18,631 nt of DNA from JBBCJT01 sp037190665 (GCA_037190665.1 JBBCJT010000023.1:1-18631), one strand, 5' to 3'. Shown: positions 6,806-13,941, counted from the first letter of the stretch. Program-made: numbers and translations. Notes: generated by a model not told the origin, from the letters alone.

Positions 6806-8224
6806 CTAAGCCGGCAGCGTCATCGTCGCGATCAGCCCGCCCGCCGCACGGTTGGCCAGCGTCACGTCGCCGCCATGGGCACGCAGGATGTTGCGCGCGA
6901 TCGGCAGGCCGAGGCCGGTGCCGCCCGTCTCCCGGTTGCGGCTGCCTTCCAGCCGGTGGAAGGGCGCGAAGGCGCGCTCCATCTCCTCGGCCGGGATGCC
7001 CGGCCCGTGGTCCTCGACCATCAGCCGTATCTGGCCCTGCACCGGCGGGGTGAGGGTGACCTTCGCCGCCCCGCCATAGGCGAGCGCGTTGCCCACGAGG
7101 TTCGCGAGCGCGCGCTTCAGCGCCACCGGCCGCGCGCGCACCGTCAAATGGGCCGGCCCGTCATAGGTGATGTGCTCCGCCTGTTCCGGCGCGGCATCGG
7201 CCGCCTCGTCCACCACGGTGCGGGCAAGGCCGGCGAGATCGACCGGCGTCGCCGGCTCGGCCGCCGCGTCGTCGCGCGCGAAGGCAAGCGTCGCGCCGAT
7301 CATCTTCTCCATCTCGGCGAGGTCGGCGAGCATCTTCGCCCGCTGCTCGTCATCGTCCATGAACTCGGCGCGCAGCCGCAGCCGCGTGATCGGCGTGCGC
7401 AGGTCGTGGCCGATCGCGGCCAGCATCTCGGTGCGGTCCTGCACGAAGCGGCGGATGCGCCGCGCCATCGTGTTGAAGGCCGTCGCCGCGGTGGCGACCT
7501 CGGAGGGCCCCGTCTCCGGCAGCGGCGGCGCGTTCACGTCGCGCCCCAGACGCTCCGCCGCCTCGGCCAGCAGCCGCACCGGCCGCGTCAGCCGCCGCAC
7601 CGCCCACAGCGTCAGCAGCGCGGCCAGCACCGTCATGACGATGAAGGCGATCAGGAAGGTGGGCGAATGCCACGGGCGCGGCGGCGGCATCTCCGTGTGC
7701 ACGTTCAGCCACATCCCGTCCGGCATGCGCGCGGACAGCACGTAGCCGTTCTGCCCGGCGCCGAGCCCGGCGATGAAGAAGTCGCGCCCCTCGCGCGGGC
7801 GCAACCGGCGCGGCATGGGCAAGGGCGGCGGTGCGGCCGGCGGGCCGGACAGCGCCTCGCCCATCCGCGGCGGCGGAGGGGGCGGCGGCGGGCCCAGCCC
7901 GGCATTGCCCGCGCGCAGCAGTTCGCGCAGCGGCAGGGGCAGCGGGGGGCCACCTCGCGCGGCGGGTTCCTGGCCGATCTCCGCCGTCATCCCGCCCGGC
8001 AGGTCGATATCGGCGAGCGCCTCGGCCCGGTCCTCGATCGGGGTGAACAGCGCGGTGCGGACCAGCGCGCGCGTCCGCTCGGCGGCAAGGCGCGCGGCGG
8101 AGAGGTTCTGGATGTCCACGCGATCCAGCGCGTGGATCGTCAGCCCTGCGATCTGCACCACGATCAGCCCCACCAGCAGGACGAACGCGGTGCGGCCGCC
8201 GAGGCTGCGGGGGGCACGCATCAT
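6806..8224 (-). CDS. Sensor histidine kinase, EnvZ-type, with Pro-rich periplasmic domain
   Basis: A 472-aa inner-membrane sensor kinase. TM1 is about residues 11-30, the periplasmic domain about 31-185, TM2 about 188-209, then HAMP (210-260). DHp follows with IGHDLRTPITRLRLR (phospho-acceptor His about 273). The ATPase domain has the N-box ANLVGNA (about 374-380), G1 EDHGPGIP (about 404-411) and G2 GGTGLGLPIA. The HDLRTPITRLRLR form matches the EnvZ/CpxA group that pairs with OmpR-type regulators. The periplasmic loop is unusual: eight prolines in a row (112-119) and a further PPAAPPPLPMP stretch. Its start codon overlaps the response regulator stop (ATGA), so the pair is co-translated. It converges with the beta-helix gene across a 43-bp gap without a clear terminator. 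Confidence 0.95.
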   Translation of the reverse strand: MMRAPRSLGGRTAFVLLVGLIVVQIAGLTIHALDRVDIQNLSAARLAAERTRALVRTALFTPIEDRAEALADIDLPGGMTAEIGQEPAARGGPPLPLPLRELLRAGNAGLGPPPPPPPPRMGEALSGPPAAPPPLPMPRRLRPREGRDFFIAGLGAGQNGYVLSARMPDGMWLNVHTEMPPPRPWHSPTFLIAFIVMTVLAALLTLWAVRRLTRPVRLLAEAAERLGRDVNAPPLPETGPSEVATAATAFNTMARRIRRFVQDRTEMLAAIGHDLRTPITRLRLRAEFMDDDEQRAKMLADLAEMEKMIGATLAFARDDAAAEPATPVDLAGLARTVVDEAADAAPEQAEHITYDGPAHLTVRARPVALKRALANLVGNALAYGGAAKVTLTPPVQGQIRLMVEDHGPGIPAEEMERAFAPFHRLEGSRNRETGGTGLGLPIARNILRAHGGDVTLANRAAGGLIATMTLPA

Positions 8225-8964
8225 GGCAGCGGCGGGTCGGCGACCGCCAGGCGCTCGACCGCGGCGGCGAGCACGTAGCCGCCGCCGCGCACGGTCTTGA
8301 TGACCTGCGGGTTGCGCCCGTCATCCTCCATCTTGCGCCGCAGTCGCGACACCGCGACGTCGATGGCGCGGTCGAACGGGCCCGCCTGCCGCCCGCGCAG
8401 CAGGTCCAGCAGCATGTCGCGCGTGAGCACGCGGTTGGGCCGTTCGGCGAGCGCGAGCAGCAGGTCGAACTCGCCGCCGGTCAGCGGCACCTCCACCCCA
8501 TCGGGGTTCAGCAGCCGCCGCCGCGCGGGTTCCAGCATCCAGCCGGCGAAGCGGAAGGCGCGCGCCGGCAGGTCGCGCTTGCGGTCGGAGACCTCGCTCA
8601 CCCGGCGCAGCACGGCGCGGATGCGGGCCAGCAGCTCGCGCGGGTTGAACGGCTTGGAGATGTAGTCGTCCGCCCCCAGCTCGAGGCCGATGATGCGGTC
8701 GGTCTCCTCGCTCATCGCGGTGAGCATGATGATCGGCGTGTCCGACGTGCTGCGCAGGAAGCGCGCGAAGTCGAGCCCCGATTCGCCGGGCATCATCAGG
8801 TCGAGAACGATGAGCTGGAAATGCCCGTTCGGCAGCGCGCGCCGCGCCTCCCGCGCGTCGCGCGCGGCGGTCACGCGCAGGCCGTGTTTTTCAAGGAAGC
8901 GGGCGAGCAGCTCGCGGATCTCGCGGTCGTCGTCCACCACCAGGATATGGGGCGCGGTCTCCAT
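8221..8964 (-). CDS. OmpR-family response regulator
   Basis: A 247-aa DNA-binding regulator. The receiver domain (about residues 6-118) has the acidic pocket VVDDD, the phospho-acceptor Asp at about 55 in VLDLMMPGESG, Thr about 82 in MLTAMS and Lys about 104 in ISKPFNPRELLARI. The C-terminal winged helix (about 145-240) includes PLTGGEFDLLLALAERPNRVLTRDMLLD, FDRAIDVAVSRLRRKME and VIKTVRGGGYVL. All are standard OmpR/PhoB features. It is the first gene of the two-gene operon with the kinase. The ATG is preceded by ACAGGAC. It is divergent from a secreted protein gene across 134 bp containing paired direct repeats, making autoregulation and control of that protein likely. Confidence 0.96.
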   Translation of the reverse strand: METAPHILVVDDDREIRELLARFLEKHGLRVTAARDAREARRALPNGHFQLIVLDLMMPGESGLDFARFLRSTSDTPIIMLTAMSEETDRIIGLELGADDYISKPFNPRELLARIRAVLRRVSEVSDRKRDLPARAFRFAGWMLEPARRRLLNPDGVEVPLTGGEFDLLLALAERPNRVLTRDMLLDLLRGRQAGPFDRAIDVAVSRLRRKMEDDGRNPQVIKTVRGGGYVLAAAVERLAVADPPLP

Positions 8965-9016
8965 GTCCTGTTACATAGGCGATCCGCCGCCGCGCCGGGG
9001 AGCGGCCGTTGCTCTT

Positions 9017-9044
9017 TGTCGCATTTCGACGTGGGCCTGTCGCA
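9017..9044. promoter_or_regulatory. Paired TGTCGCA direct repeats, likely response-regulator box
   Basis: Two perfect TGTCGCA copies at 9017-9023 and 9038-9044 have starts 21 bp apart, about two helical turns, in the same orientation. Their midpoint (about 9030.5) coincides with the centre of the intergenic region between the divergent ATGs (8964 and 9099). OmpR-family dimers typically bind direct repeats, so this is a natural candidate for the adjacent regulator's site. Binding is inferred. Confidence 0.5.
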
Positions 9045-9098
9045 CACCGCCCCCGCGGCACCGGCTAGCCTCCGACCTGGATCACCGGAGGATGCAAG

Positions 9099-9542
9099 AT
9101 GAAGCGGATCGCGATACCGGCGCTGGCGGCGCTGGCGCTGGGTGGCTGGATCGCCCCCGCCCTGGCGCAGGACGGCAGCCGCTCCGCCCCGTTCGCGCCG
9201 GGCAGCGAAATGCCCTTCGACCTCGCCCAGATGGGTCCCGGCATGGGCCCGCCCCACGGCCCGCCGGGCGCGCAGCATGAACGGATGATGCGCCGGCCCG
9301 GCGGGCCCGGTTCGCCCATGGGCGGGCTGATCTACCGCCGCGAGGACCGCGCGCTCACCGCGCCCGAGGTGCAGCGCATCGCCGAAGCCTTCCTGGTCTG
9401 GAACGGCGAGCGGAACTGGAAGGTCGGCGAGGTCTCGGAGGAGGAGCGCGTGGTCCGCTTCGCCTTCACCACGCCGGAAGGCGGTGTGATCGCGCGGTTC
9501 ACGATGGACCGCCGCAGCGGCAGGGTCCGCCGCGTCGGGTGA
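9099..9542 (+). CDS. Secreted Met/His/Pro-rich protein with a PepSY-like C-terminal domain
   Basis: A 147-aa predicted periplasmic protein. It has a clear signal peptide (MKRIAIPALA onwards, cleavage after ALA at about residue 23). Residues 37-76 are a low-complexity stretch rich in Gly, Pro, Met and His (e.g. MGPGMGPPHGPPGAQHERMM). Residues 85-145 resemble a small PepSY-type alpha/beta domain: LTAPEVQRIAEAFLVWNGE...WKVGEVSEEERVVRFAFTT...IARFTMDRRSGRVRRV. An excellent GGAGGA (9087-9092) precedes the ATG. Divergent pairing with the two-component operon suggests it is a target or accessory sensor of that system. The Met/His content might bind metal, but that is speculation. No confident family name. 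Confidence 0.82.
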   Translation: MKRIAIPALAALALGGWIAPALAQDGSRSAPFAPGSEMPFDLAQMGPGMGPPHGPPGAQHERMMRRPGGPGSPMGGLIYRREDRALTAPEVQRIAEAFLVWNGERNWKVGEVSEEERVVRFAFTTPEGGVIARFTMDRRSGRVRRVG

Positions 9543-9548
9543 GGGCCG

Positions 9549-9571
9549 CGAGGGGGACGCTGTCCCCCTCG
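9549..9571. terminator. GC hairpin just after the secreted protein gene
   Basis: Perfect 10-bp arms CGAGGGGGAC (9549-9558) and GTCCCCCTCG (9562-9571) flank a GCT loop. It begins 6 bp after the stop codon. No T-tract follows, so it may be a weak or Rho-assisted terminator, or one of the satellite hairpins around the 165-bp element. Confidence 0.5.
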
Positions 9572-9582
9572 AACTCCCCCAG

Positions 9583-9747
9583 CCAGGGGGCACGGCCCCC
9601 TGGACCCGCGATTCCCTAAGAAGGCTTTGAGCGAGCCGTTCGGCAGGCCCTACCCATGCGATGATTATCGCAGGGGTAGGGCCTGCCGAACGGTTTGGCC
9701 GAAGGCCATCTAAAGGAATCCCGGGTCAAGGGGCCGGTGGCCCCTTG
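9583..9747 (+). repeat. 165-bp imperfect palindromic element, copy 2
   Basis: The element starts with a hairpin of 9-bp arms (9583-9591/9595-9603) and ends with another (9727-9735/9739-9747), both with 3-nt loops. The subterminal GACCCGCGATTCC pairs with GGAATCCCGGGTC at 12 of 13 positions. The centre is a near-perfect hairpin, 9636-9693: 20-bp arms CCGTTCGGCAGGCCCTACCC and their complement, one mismatch, then TGCGAT/ATCGCA around a GATT loop. It is the same length as copy 1 and in opposite orientation, with nearly identical flanks. It separates the secreted protein gene from the glycosylase gene. Confidence 0.88.
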
Positions 9748-9757
9748 CGGGGAGAGC

Positions 9758-9782
9758 CCGAGAGGGGCGGCGCCCCTCTCGG
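9758..9782. repeat. Satellite GC hairpin after element copy 2
   Basis: Perfect 11-bp arms CCGAGAGGGGC (9758-9768) and GCCCCTCTCGG (9772-9782) surround a GGC loop. It lies 31 bp upstream of the glycosylase start and would sit in that gene's leader if transcription begins further upstream. Confidence 0.75.
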
Positions 9783-9813
9783 CACCGGCACGGCCCCGGC
9801 GTACAGCGAACGC

Positions 9814-10470
9814 ATGGTCACCCCCTTTCCCGTCCTGCCCCGTGCCGAGCGGATCGCCCTGCGCCGGCTCTGCGCGCGCGACACCGACCTTGCCGCGATC
9901 GAGCCCGCGGCCGGTCCGCTGCCCTGGCGCACGCGGCCGGCCGGCTTCACCGGGTTGCTGTCGGCCATCACCGCCCAGCAGATCAGCAACGCCGCCGCCG
10001 CCGCGATCTGGCGGCGGATCGAGGCGCTGCCGGGCGCGCTGGACCCCGTCATCTTCCTGCGCATCCCGGACGACGTGCTGCGCACGGCCGGTTTCTCGCG
10101 GCAGAAGATCGTCTATGGCCGGCTGCTCGCCGAAGCCTTCACGGACGGAAGGCTGTCCGCCGAGACGCTGGACACGATGACGGACGAGGAAGCGGTCACC
10201 GCCATTTCCTCCATCAAGGGGCTCGGCCGGTGGACGGCGGAGGTCTACCTGCTGTTCGCGCACGCCCGGCGGGACGTGTTCCCGGCCGCCGATCTCGTGC
10301 TCGCCGCCGCGACCGCCGACATCAAACGACTCGGTGCGCGGCCGTCGCCCAAGGCGCTGCTGGCGATGGCGGATGAGTGGCGCCCCTGGCGCGGGCTCGC
10401 GGCGCGGCTGCTCTGGCACCACTGGCGCGCCATCACCGACCGGCCGAGCTTCGACGACATGCAGCAATAG
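9814..10470 (+). CDS. DNA-3-methyladenine glycosylase II, AlkA-type (HhH-GPD)
   Basis: A 218-aa base-excision repair enzyme expected to remove alkylated purines from DNA. It shows the HhH-GPD fold core: LLSAITAQQISNAAAAAIWRR (about 48-68), the hairpin-helix-hairpin ISSIKGLGRWTAE (about 131-143) and the catalytic Asp at about residue 160 in DVFPAADLVL, aligning with AlkA Asp238 (FLPDDYLI). The C-terminus RPWRGLAARLLWHHWRA is typical. It lacks the N-terminal domain of E. coli AlkA, as do many short bacterial homologues. ATG 9814 was chosen because upstream in-frame sequence is the palindromic repeat. The ribosome-binding site is weak. A small membrane protein gene follows 11 bp downstream. No Ada-type regulator is nearby. 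Confidence 0.9.
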   Translation: MVTPFPVLPRAERIALRRLCARDTDLAAIEPAAGPLPWRTRPAGFTGLLSAITAQQISNAAAAAIWRRIEALPGALDPVIFLRIPDDVLRTAGFSRQKIVYGRLLAEAFTDGRLSAETLDTMTDEEAVTAISSIKGLGRWTAEVYLLFAHARRDVFPAADLVLAAATADIKRLGARPSPKALLAMADEWRPWRGLAARLLWHHWRAITDRPSFDDMQQ

Positions 10471-10481
10471 ACAGGCGCGTC

Positions 10482-10814
10482 GTGGATTTCACAGGCGTCG
10501 TCATCCTCCTGTTCCTGATCGCATGCATGATCGTGCTCGCCGTGAGCACGCTTGCGACGGGTCTGCTCTGGTGGCTGCGCCGGCGCGCCGGCAAGGGCAC
10601 CGCGCTGTGGTGGCGACGGCATTGCCTCGGGTCCTGCGCCGCCTTGCTGCTGACAGGCATCGCCCTTGGCGTCGCATCTGCCGTGCTCCAGGAAAGCCGC
10701 TATCGGGCGACGATCCGCCTCATCGAGAACGAGGGCGTGTTCCTGCTCTGGCTGCTTCCCGTCGCGATGGTCTGGTGGTCCGTCGCGCAGCTTTCCCGCG
10801 CAGGCCGCGCATAG
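10482..10814 (+). CDS. Hypothetical small membrane protein
   Basis: About 110 aa from a GTG start at 10482, 11 bp after the glycosylase stop, so probably transcribed with it. Three hydrophobic segments are visible: FTGVVILLFLIACMIVLAV with its extension (about residues 3-28), CLGSCAALLLTGIALGVASA (about 45-66) and VFLLWLLPVAMVWWSVAQL (about 84-104), separated by basic loops such as WWLRRRAGKG. I do not recognise a family. The frame is open further upstream, but that part overlaps the glycosylase and is Arg/Ala-rich shadow sequence. AGACAGG may serve as ribosome-binding site. Confidence 0.6.
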   Translation: MDFTGVVILLFLIACMIVLAVSTLATGLLWWLRRRAGKGTALWWRRHCLGSCAALLLTGIALGVASAVLQESRYRATIRLIENEGVFLLWLLPVAMVWWSVAQLSRAGRA

Positions 10815-10881
10815 CGCCGCCGCCGGGCCTCAGACCGGCCAACCTTTCGGCTGACCCGACAGGTCGCGCGGGCGGCGCCAG

Positions 10882-11018
10882 CCCTCTCCCGCCCGGCGGG
10901 AGAGGGAGGGGCCCGCGCTTGCGCGGGAGGGTGAGGGGGCCTGAGCGGAGGCTGAACCTCGCCGTCGCGCCGGCGCACGCACCCTCACCCCGGCCCGCTC
11001 CCCCCAAGCGGGAGAGGG
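10882..11018. repeat. CCCTCTCCC-type dispersed repeat, locus B
   Basis: It lies between convergent genes ending at 10814 and 11104. The left half begins with hairpin CCCTCTCCCGCC/GGCGGGAGAGGG (10882-10906) and ends with GGGTGAGGG (10929-10937). The right half begins with the complement CCCTCACCC (10982-10990) and ends with GCGGGAGAGGG (11008-11018). The left 56 bp match locus C at 55 of 56 positions. The right-half hairpin is imperfect here. The rest of the 289-bp gap shows only a short CCCG/CGGG pair and no gene. Confidence 0.82.
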
Positions 11019-11103
11019 AGATTTGCCCGCTTTCGGGAAGGAGGGAGGACACCGCCCAACCTCGCGCGGAAGCCGATGAGAGGGTCGGCAGGCCTCGGCG
11101 GCG

Positions 11104-11745
11104 TTATCCCCCGCAGGCGGCGAGCGCCTCGCGCATATGGGGCGGCGGGGCGGCGACCGCCTCGACCGGCGGATCGAGAGGGATCGACAGCGCACGGGCG
11201 AGCAGATGCAGCTTCGGGCCACCCCTCCCGTAAACCGCGTCGCCAAGGATCGGATAGCCGAGATGGGCGCAATGCGCGCGCACCTGATGGGTGCGGCCGG
11301 TGCGCGGCATCACCTCCAGCCAGGTCAGGCCCGGCCCGCGGCCAAGCACGCGCCAGTCGCTCACCGCGCGCTGTCCGGCGGGATCCACGACCATGCGCCA
11401 GCCGGTGCGATCGGTGCGTTTGAGCAGCGGCACATCGACCGTGCCCGTGTCCGCCGCCGGCGCGCCCGTCACCACCGCCCAGTAGGTCTTGAGCACGCGG
11501 CCTTCGGCGAACGCCGCCTGCATCGCCTTCAGCGCCTGCTTGCCGCGCGCGAGCGCGAGGCAGCCGGCGGTGTCGGCATCGAGCCGGTGCGCGAGCCATG
11601 GCCCCTCGCGCTTGTCGAAGCGCAGCGCGGGGAAGAAATCCTCCACGCTCGGCCCGCCGCGCGGACCCGGATGCACCTTCAGCCCGGCCGGCTTGTCGAG
11701 CACGATCGCGCGCGCGTCGCGGAACAGGATCGGCGGCGGCGTCAT
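11104..11745 (-). CDS. RluA-family pseudouridine synthase without S4 domain
   Basis: A 213-aa enzyme that converts uridine to pseudouridine in RNA. The opening ILFRDARAIVLDKPAGLKVHPGP is the family entry strand. The catalytic motif is AHRLDADTAGCLALAR with Asp at about 56. Later come LEVMPRTGRTHQVRAHCAHLGYPILGDAVYG and the C-terminal KLHLLARALSIPLDPP, all RluA hallmarks. It lacks the N-terminal S4 RNA-binding domain of RluC/RluD and is short, closer to RluA/TruC-like proteins, so target rRNA or tRNA is unclear. Its ATG overlaps the MFS gene's stop (ATGA), so it is the last gene of a coupled three-gene operon, an odd location for an RNA modification enzyme. Confidence 0.92.
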   Translation of the reverse strand: MTPPPILFRDARAIVLDKPAGLKVHPGPRGGPSVEDFFPALRFDKREGPWLAHRLDADTAGCLALARGKQALKAMQAAFAEGRVLKTYWAVVTGAPAADTGTVDVPLLKRTDRTGWRMVVDPAGQRAVSDWRVLGRGPGLTWLEVMPRTGRTHQVRAHCAHLGYPILGDAVYGRGGPKLHLLARALSIPLDPPVEAVAAPPPHMREALAACGG

Positions 11746-12917
11746 GGCCGTGGCGCGGCGCGCATCGCCGCGGCGAAGAACAGCAGCGTCAGCACCGCGG
11801 AGGCGGCCACGCCCAGCACCGGCAGCGCGTAGCCGCCCGCAGCGCCCCAGGCGAGGCCGAGCGCGACCGGCCCGGCCGCGCGGGCGAGGGCCGCGGGCGT
11901 GGTCAGCGCGCCGGCGATGGAGCCGTAACGCGCGCGTCCGAACAGCTCCACCGGCATCGCACCCCGCACGATGGTCATGATCCCGTTCGATGCACCATAC
12001 AACACCACGAACGGGATCAGCCACGCGACCGTCTGGCCGAGCGCGAGGAACACCAGCGACACCGGCGATGCGGCGAGCGCGAGCAGCCCCACGGTGCGCA
12101 GGCTGACGCGCCGGCCGATGGCGAATTCGAGAATGCGTCCCGCCGTCTGCATCGGCCCGATGCACGCAGCGAGCACCAGCGCGGCGGGGCCGATGTCCTT
12201 CTCCACCAGTGCCGGCACGATATGCGCGGACATGCCGCCGAACAGGAAGCCGTTCAGCGTCAGCGCCGCCGCGAACAGCCAGAACACGCGCGTGCGCAGC
12301 GCCTGCGCGAGGGTGTGGCCGTCCGCCGCCGGCGCGCCCGGCACGACGGCGCGGCGGGCGACGGGGCCGGGCAGGAAGGCGGCGTGCAGCAGCAGGCAGG
12401 CGGCGTTCAGCGCGGCCAGCACCATCAGCGCGCCGCGCCAGTCGAGCCAGTCGAGCAGCCCCGCCGTCACCGGCCAGAACACGGTGGAGGCGAGCCCGCC
12501 GAAGAAGGTCAGCACCGAGATGCCGCGCCGCGACTCGGCGGCGAAGACGGCGGTCACCGCGGCGAAGGCGGCCTCGTACTGCGTCAGCGCCGCGGCGACG
12601 CCGTTGAGCATCCAGACCGCGTAAAGTCCCGTCACGCCCTCGACCCGGGCGGCGAGGAACAGGCCAATGCCGGCGAGAATCGACCCCGCCGTCATGCAGG
12701 CCCGGCTGCCAAAGCGGTCGAAGGCGAGGCCCGCGACCAGCGCGGTCGCGGCCTGCGCCAGCAGCGACGCGGAGAAGGCGCCGGTCATGGTCGCGCGCGA
12801 CAGGCCGAGCCCGCTCTCCATCGCCGGCATCAGCACGGCGAAGGCGTAGTAGAGCGAACCCCAGTGGACGATCTGCGTGACCGAGAGCGCGGCGACGAGG
12901 CGCCAGCGTTCGCTCAC
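11742..12917 (-). CDS. Major facilitator superfamily transporter
   Basis: A 391-aa inner-membrane transporter with about twelve hydrophobic helices and a central basic/loop region (about 190-200). Typical MFS signs are helix 1 VTQIVHWGSLYYAFAVLMPAM, the loop after helix 2 containing LAFDRFGSR (the GxxxDRxGxR-like motif A) and the mirrored loop in the C-terminal half (FAIGRRVSLRT). The GTG start at 12917 overlaps the creatininase stop by 4 bp, and its own stop overlaps the RluA-type ATG. Translation is probably coupled throughout. Context suggests uptake or export of a compound processed by the upstream amidohydrolase, but the substrate is unknown. Confidence 0.9.
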   Translation of the reverse strand: MSERWRLVAALSVTQIVHWGSLYYAFAVLMPAMESGLGLSRATMTGAFSASLLAQAATALVAGLAFDRFGSRACMTAGSILAGIGLFLAARVEGVTGLYAVWMLNGVAAALTQYEAAFAAVTAVFAAESRRGISVLTFFGGLASTVFWPVTAGLLDWLDWRGALMVLAALNAACLLLHAAFLPGPVARRAVVPGAPAADGHTLAQALRTRVFWLFAAALTLNGFLFGGMSAHIVPALVEKDIGPAALVLAACIGPMQTAGRILEFAIGRRVSLRTVGLLALAASPVSLVFLALGQTVAWLIPFVVLYGASNGIMTIVRGAMPVELFGRARYGSIAGALTTPAALARAAGPVALGLAWGAAGGYALPVLGVAASAVLTLLFFAAAMRAAPRP

Positions 12918-13708
12918 GCGTCCGGGCCGACCTTGGCCAGGTGCTTCACCAGCGCGACGGTGGTGGCGACGATGTGGTCGGCGAACAGCTTGCCCGCCTC
13001 CGCCGTGGCGAAGGCCGGATCGCCGGAGACGATGCCGTTGTCGCAGTGGTCGGTCACGTCGATCGGCACGTTGACCTCCGTGCCCTCGAACTTCACCGAG
13101 GCGAGGCCGGCCGTCGCCATGCCCAGCAGCGTGCGGCCGGAATTGGGCTTCTCGGCGAGGTCAGGACGGCACAGCTCCGGATGGATGTGCAGGTAGACCG
13201 AGGTCATCGGATCCGCGCCATGGCCCTGCACCTTGCCGGCATTGTCGCCATGCGCCTGCTTCCACAGCGCCGGCGGGATCATGCGCCAGACATTCACCCA
13301 CGGGATCACCACGCCGCGGTCGGTGCGGATCTCGCGCAGCGTGCGATCGATCAGCGGATGGTTGCCGGAATGGCCGTTGAACACCAGCAACCGGTGCAGG
13401 CCGTGATCGAGGAACGCCTCGGCGAAGTCGCGCAGCACGGCGCAGAACGTGTCCGCGCGGAACTGCACGCCGCCGGGCACGGGGCGGAAGTAGTCCGCGT
13501 AGCCGAAGGGGATGACGGGGGCGACGATGGCGCCGGCCTCGGCGGCGATGCGATCCGCCAGCGCCTCGGTCAGCATGTAGTCGCCCATCGGGCAGGTGGG
13601 GCCCTGCTCCTCCTGGCTGCCGAGCGGCAGGATGATGACGGGATCGTCAGCCATCCGTTGCCGGAACTCGACGAAGCTCATGTCCTTGAGGCGGTGCTTG
13701 GCGGTCAT
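12914..13708 (-). CDS. Creatininase-family amidohydrolase with altered metal-ligand motif
   Basis: A 264-aa protein of the creatininase/MftE/FAPy-deformylase family, metal-dependent hydrolases of cyclic or linear amides. Family features seen: VIILPLGSQEEQGP near residue 25-37, FNGHSGNHPLIDRTLREI (110-127), and GHGADPMTS (162-170) followed by HPEL. The usual GSTEQHGPHLPLGTD block here reads GSQEEQGPTCPMGDY. The Glu is kept (about 33), but the His metal ligand is Gln (about 35) and the Asp is displaced by one position (about 43). The usual HAGExETS is HGADPMTS. It may be a distinct subfamily or have altered chemistry. ATG 13708 was chosen because the family fold starts soon after; an upstream in-frame extension looks spurious. 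First gene of the three-gene operon. Confidence 0.87.
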   Translation of the reverse strand: MTAKHRLKDMSFVEFRQRMADDPVIILPLGSQEEQGPTCPMGDYMLTEALADRIAAEAGAIVAPVIPFGYADYFRPVPGGVQFRADTFCAVLRDFAEAFLDHGLHRLLVFNGHSGNHPLIDRTLREIRTDRGVVIPWVNVWRMIPPALWKQAHGDNAGKVQGHGADPMTSVYLHIHPELCRPDLAEKPNSGRTLLGMATAGLASVKFEGTEVNVPIDVTDHCDNGIVSGDPAFATAEAGKLFADHIVATTVALVKHLAKVGPDA

Positions 13709-13808
13709 GGCGCCACGCTGCGCCGGCCCGGGCGCGGCATCAAGCCGGCGGCGGCCTGTCGGAGCCATAAGCGGGGCTTGGCGCGGTGGGGAGGCGGTCG
13801 TCCGGCGG

Positions 13809-13825
13809 CGATGAGGTTTTCATCG
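13809..13825. promoter_or_regulatory. Possible operator upstream of the creatininase operon
   Basis: A perfect inverted repeat CGATGA-GGTTT-TCATCG lies about 100 bp upstream of the creatininase start, in the 423-bp gap 13709-14131. The rest of that gap holds repeat locus C and no recognisable gene. It could be a regulator site; nothing confirms this, and 6-bp arms can occur by chance. Confidence 0.3.
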
Positions 13826-13941
13826 GTCGGCCGAGCCGCGTCCGCAGGCAGGGGTTGGCGTGATGGTTGCACACGAAACAATGGCTCTTGCCAGCCGTGA
13901 GGATCGTCCCGCAGCGATGCCGCCCCTCGCCCGCCCGCATT

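Noticed and set aside
8970..8985. TATGTA as -10 of the two-component operon
   Set aside because: It lies too close to the start codon and has no matching -35.
10882..11018. CRISPR-like array from repeated CCCTCTCCC blocks
   Set aside because: Repeats are inverted hairpins within one unit, without regular spacers or cas genes.
11598..13196. 532-codon plus-strand frame opposite the MFS and creatininase genes
   Set aside because: Low-complexity shadow translation; the minus strand carries convincing membrane helices and family motifs.
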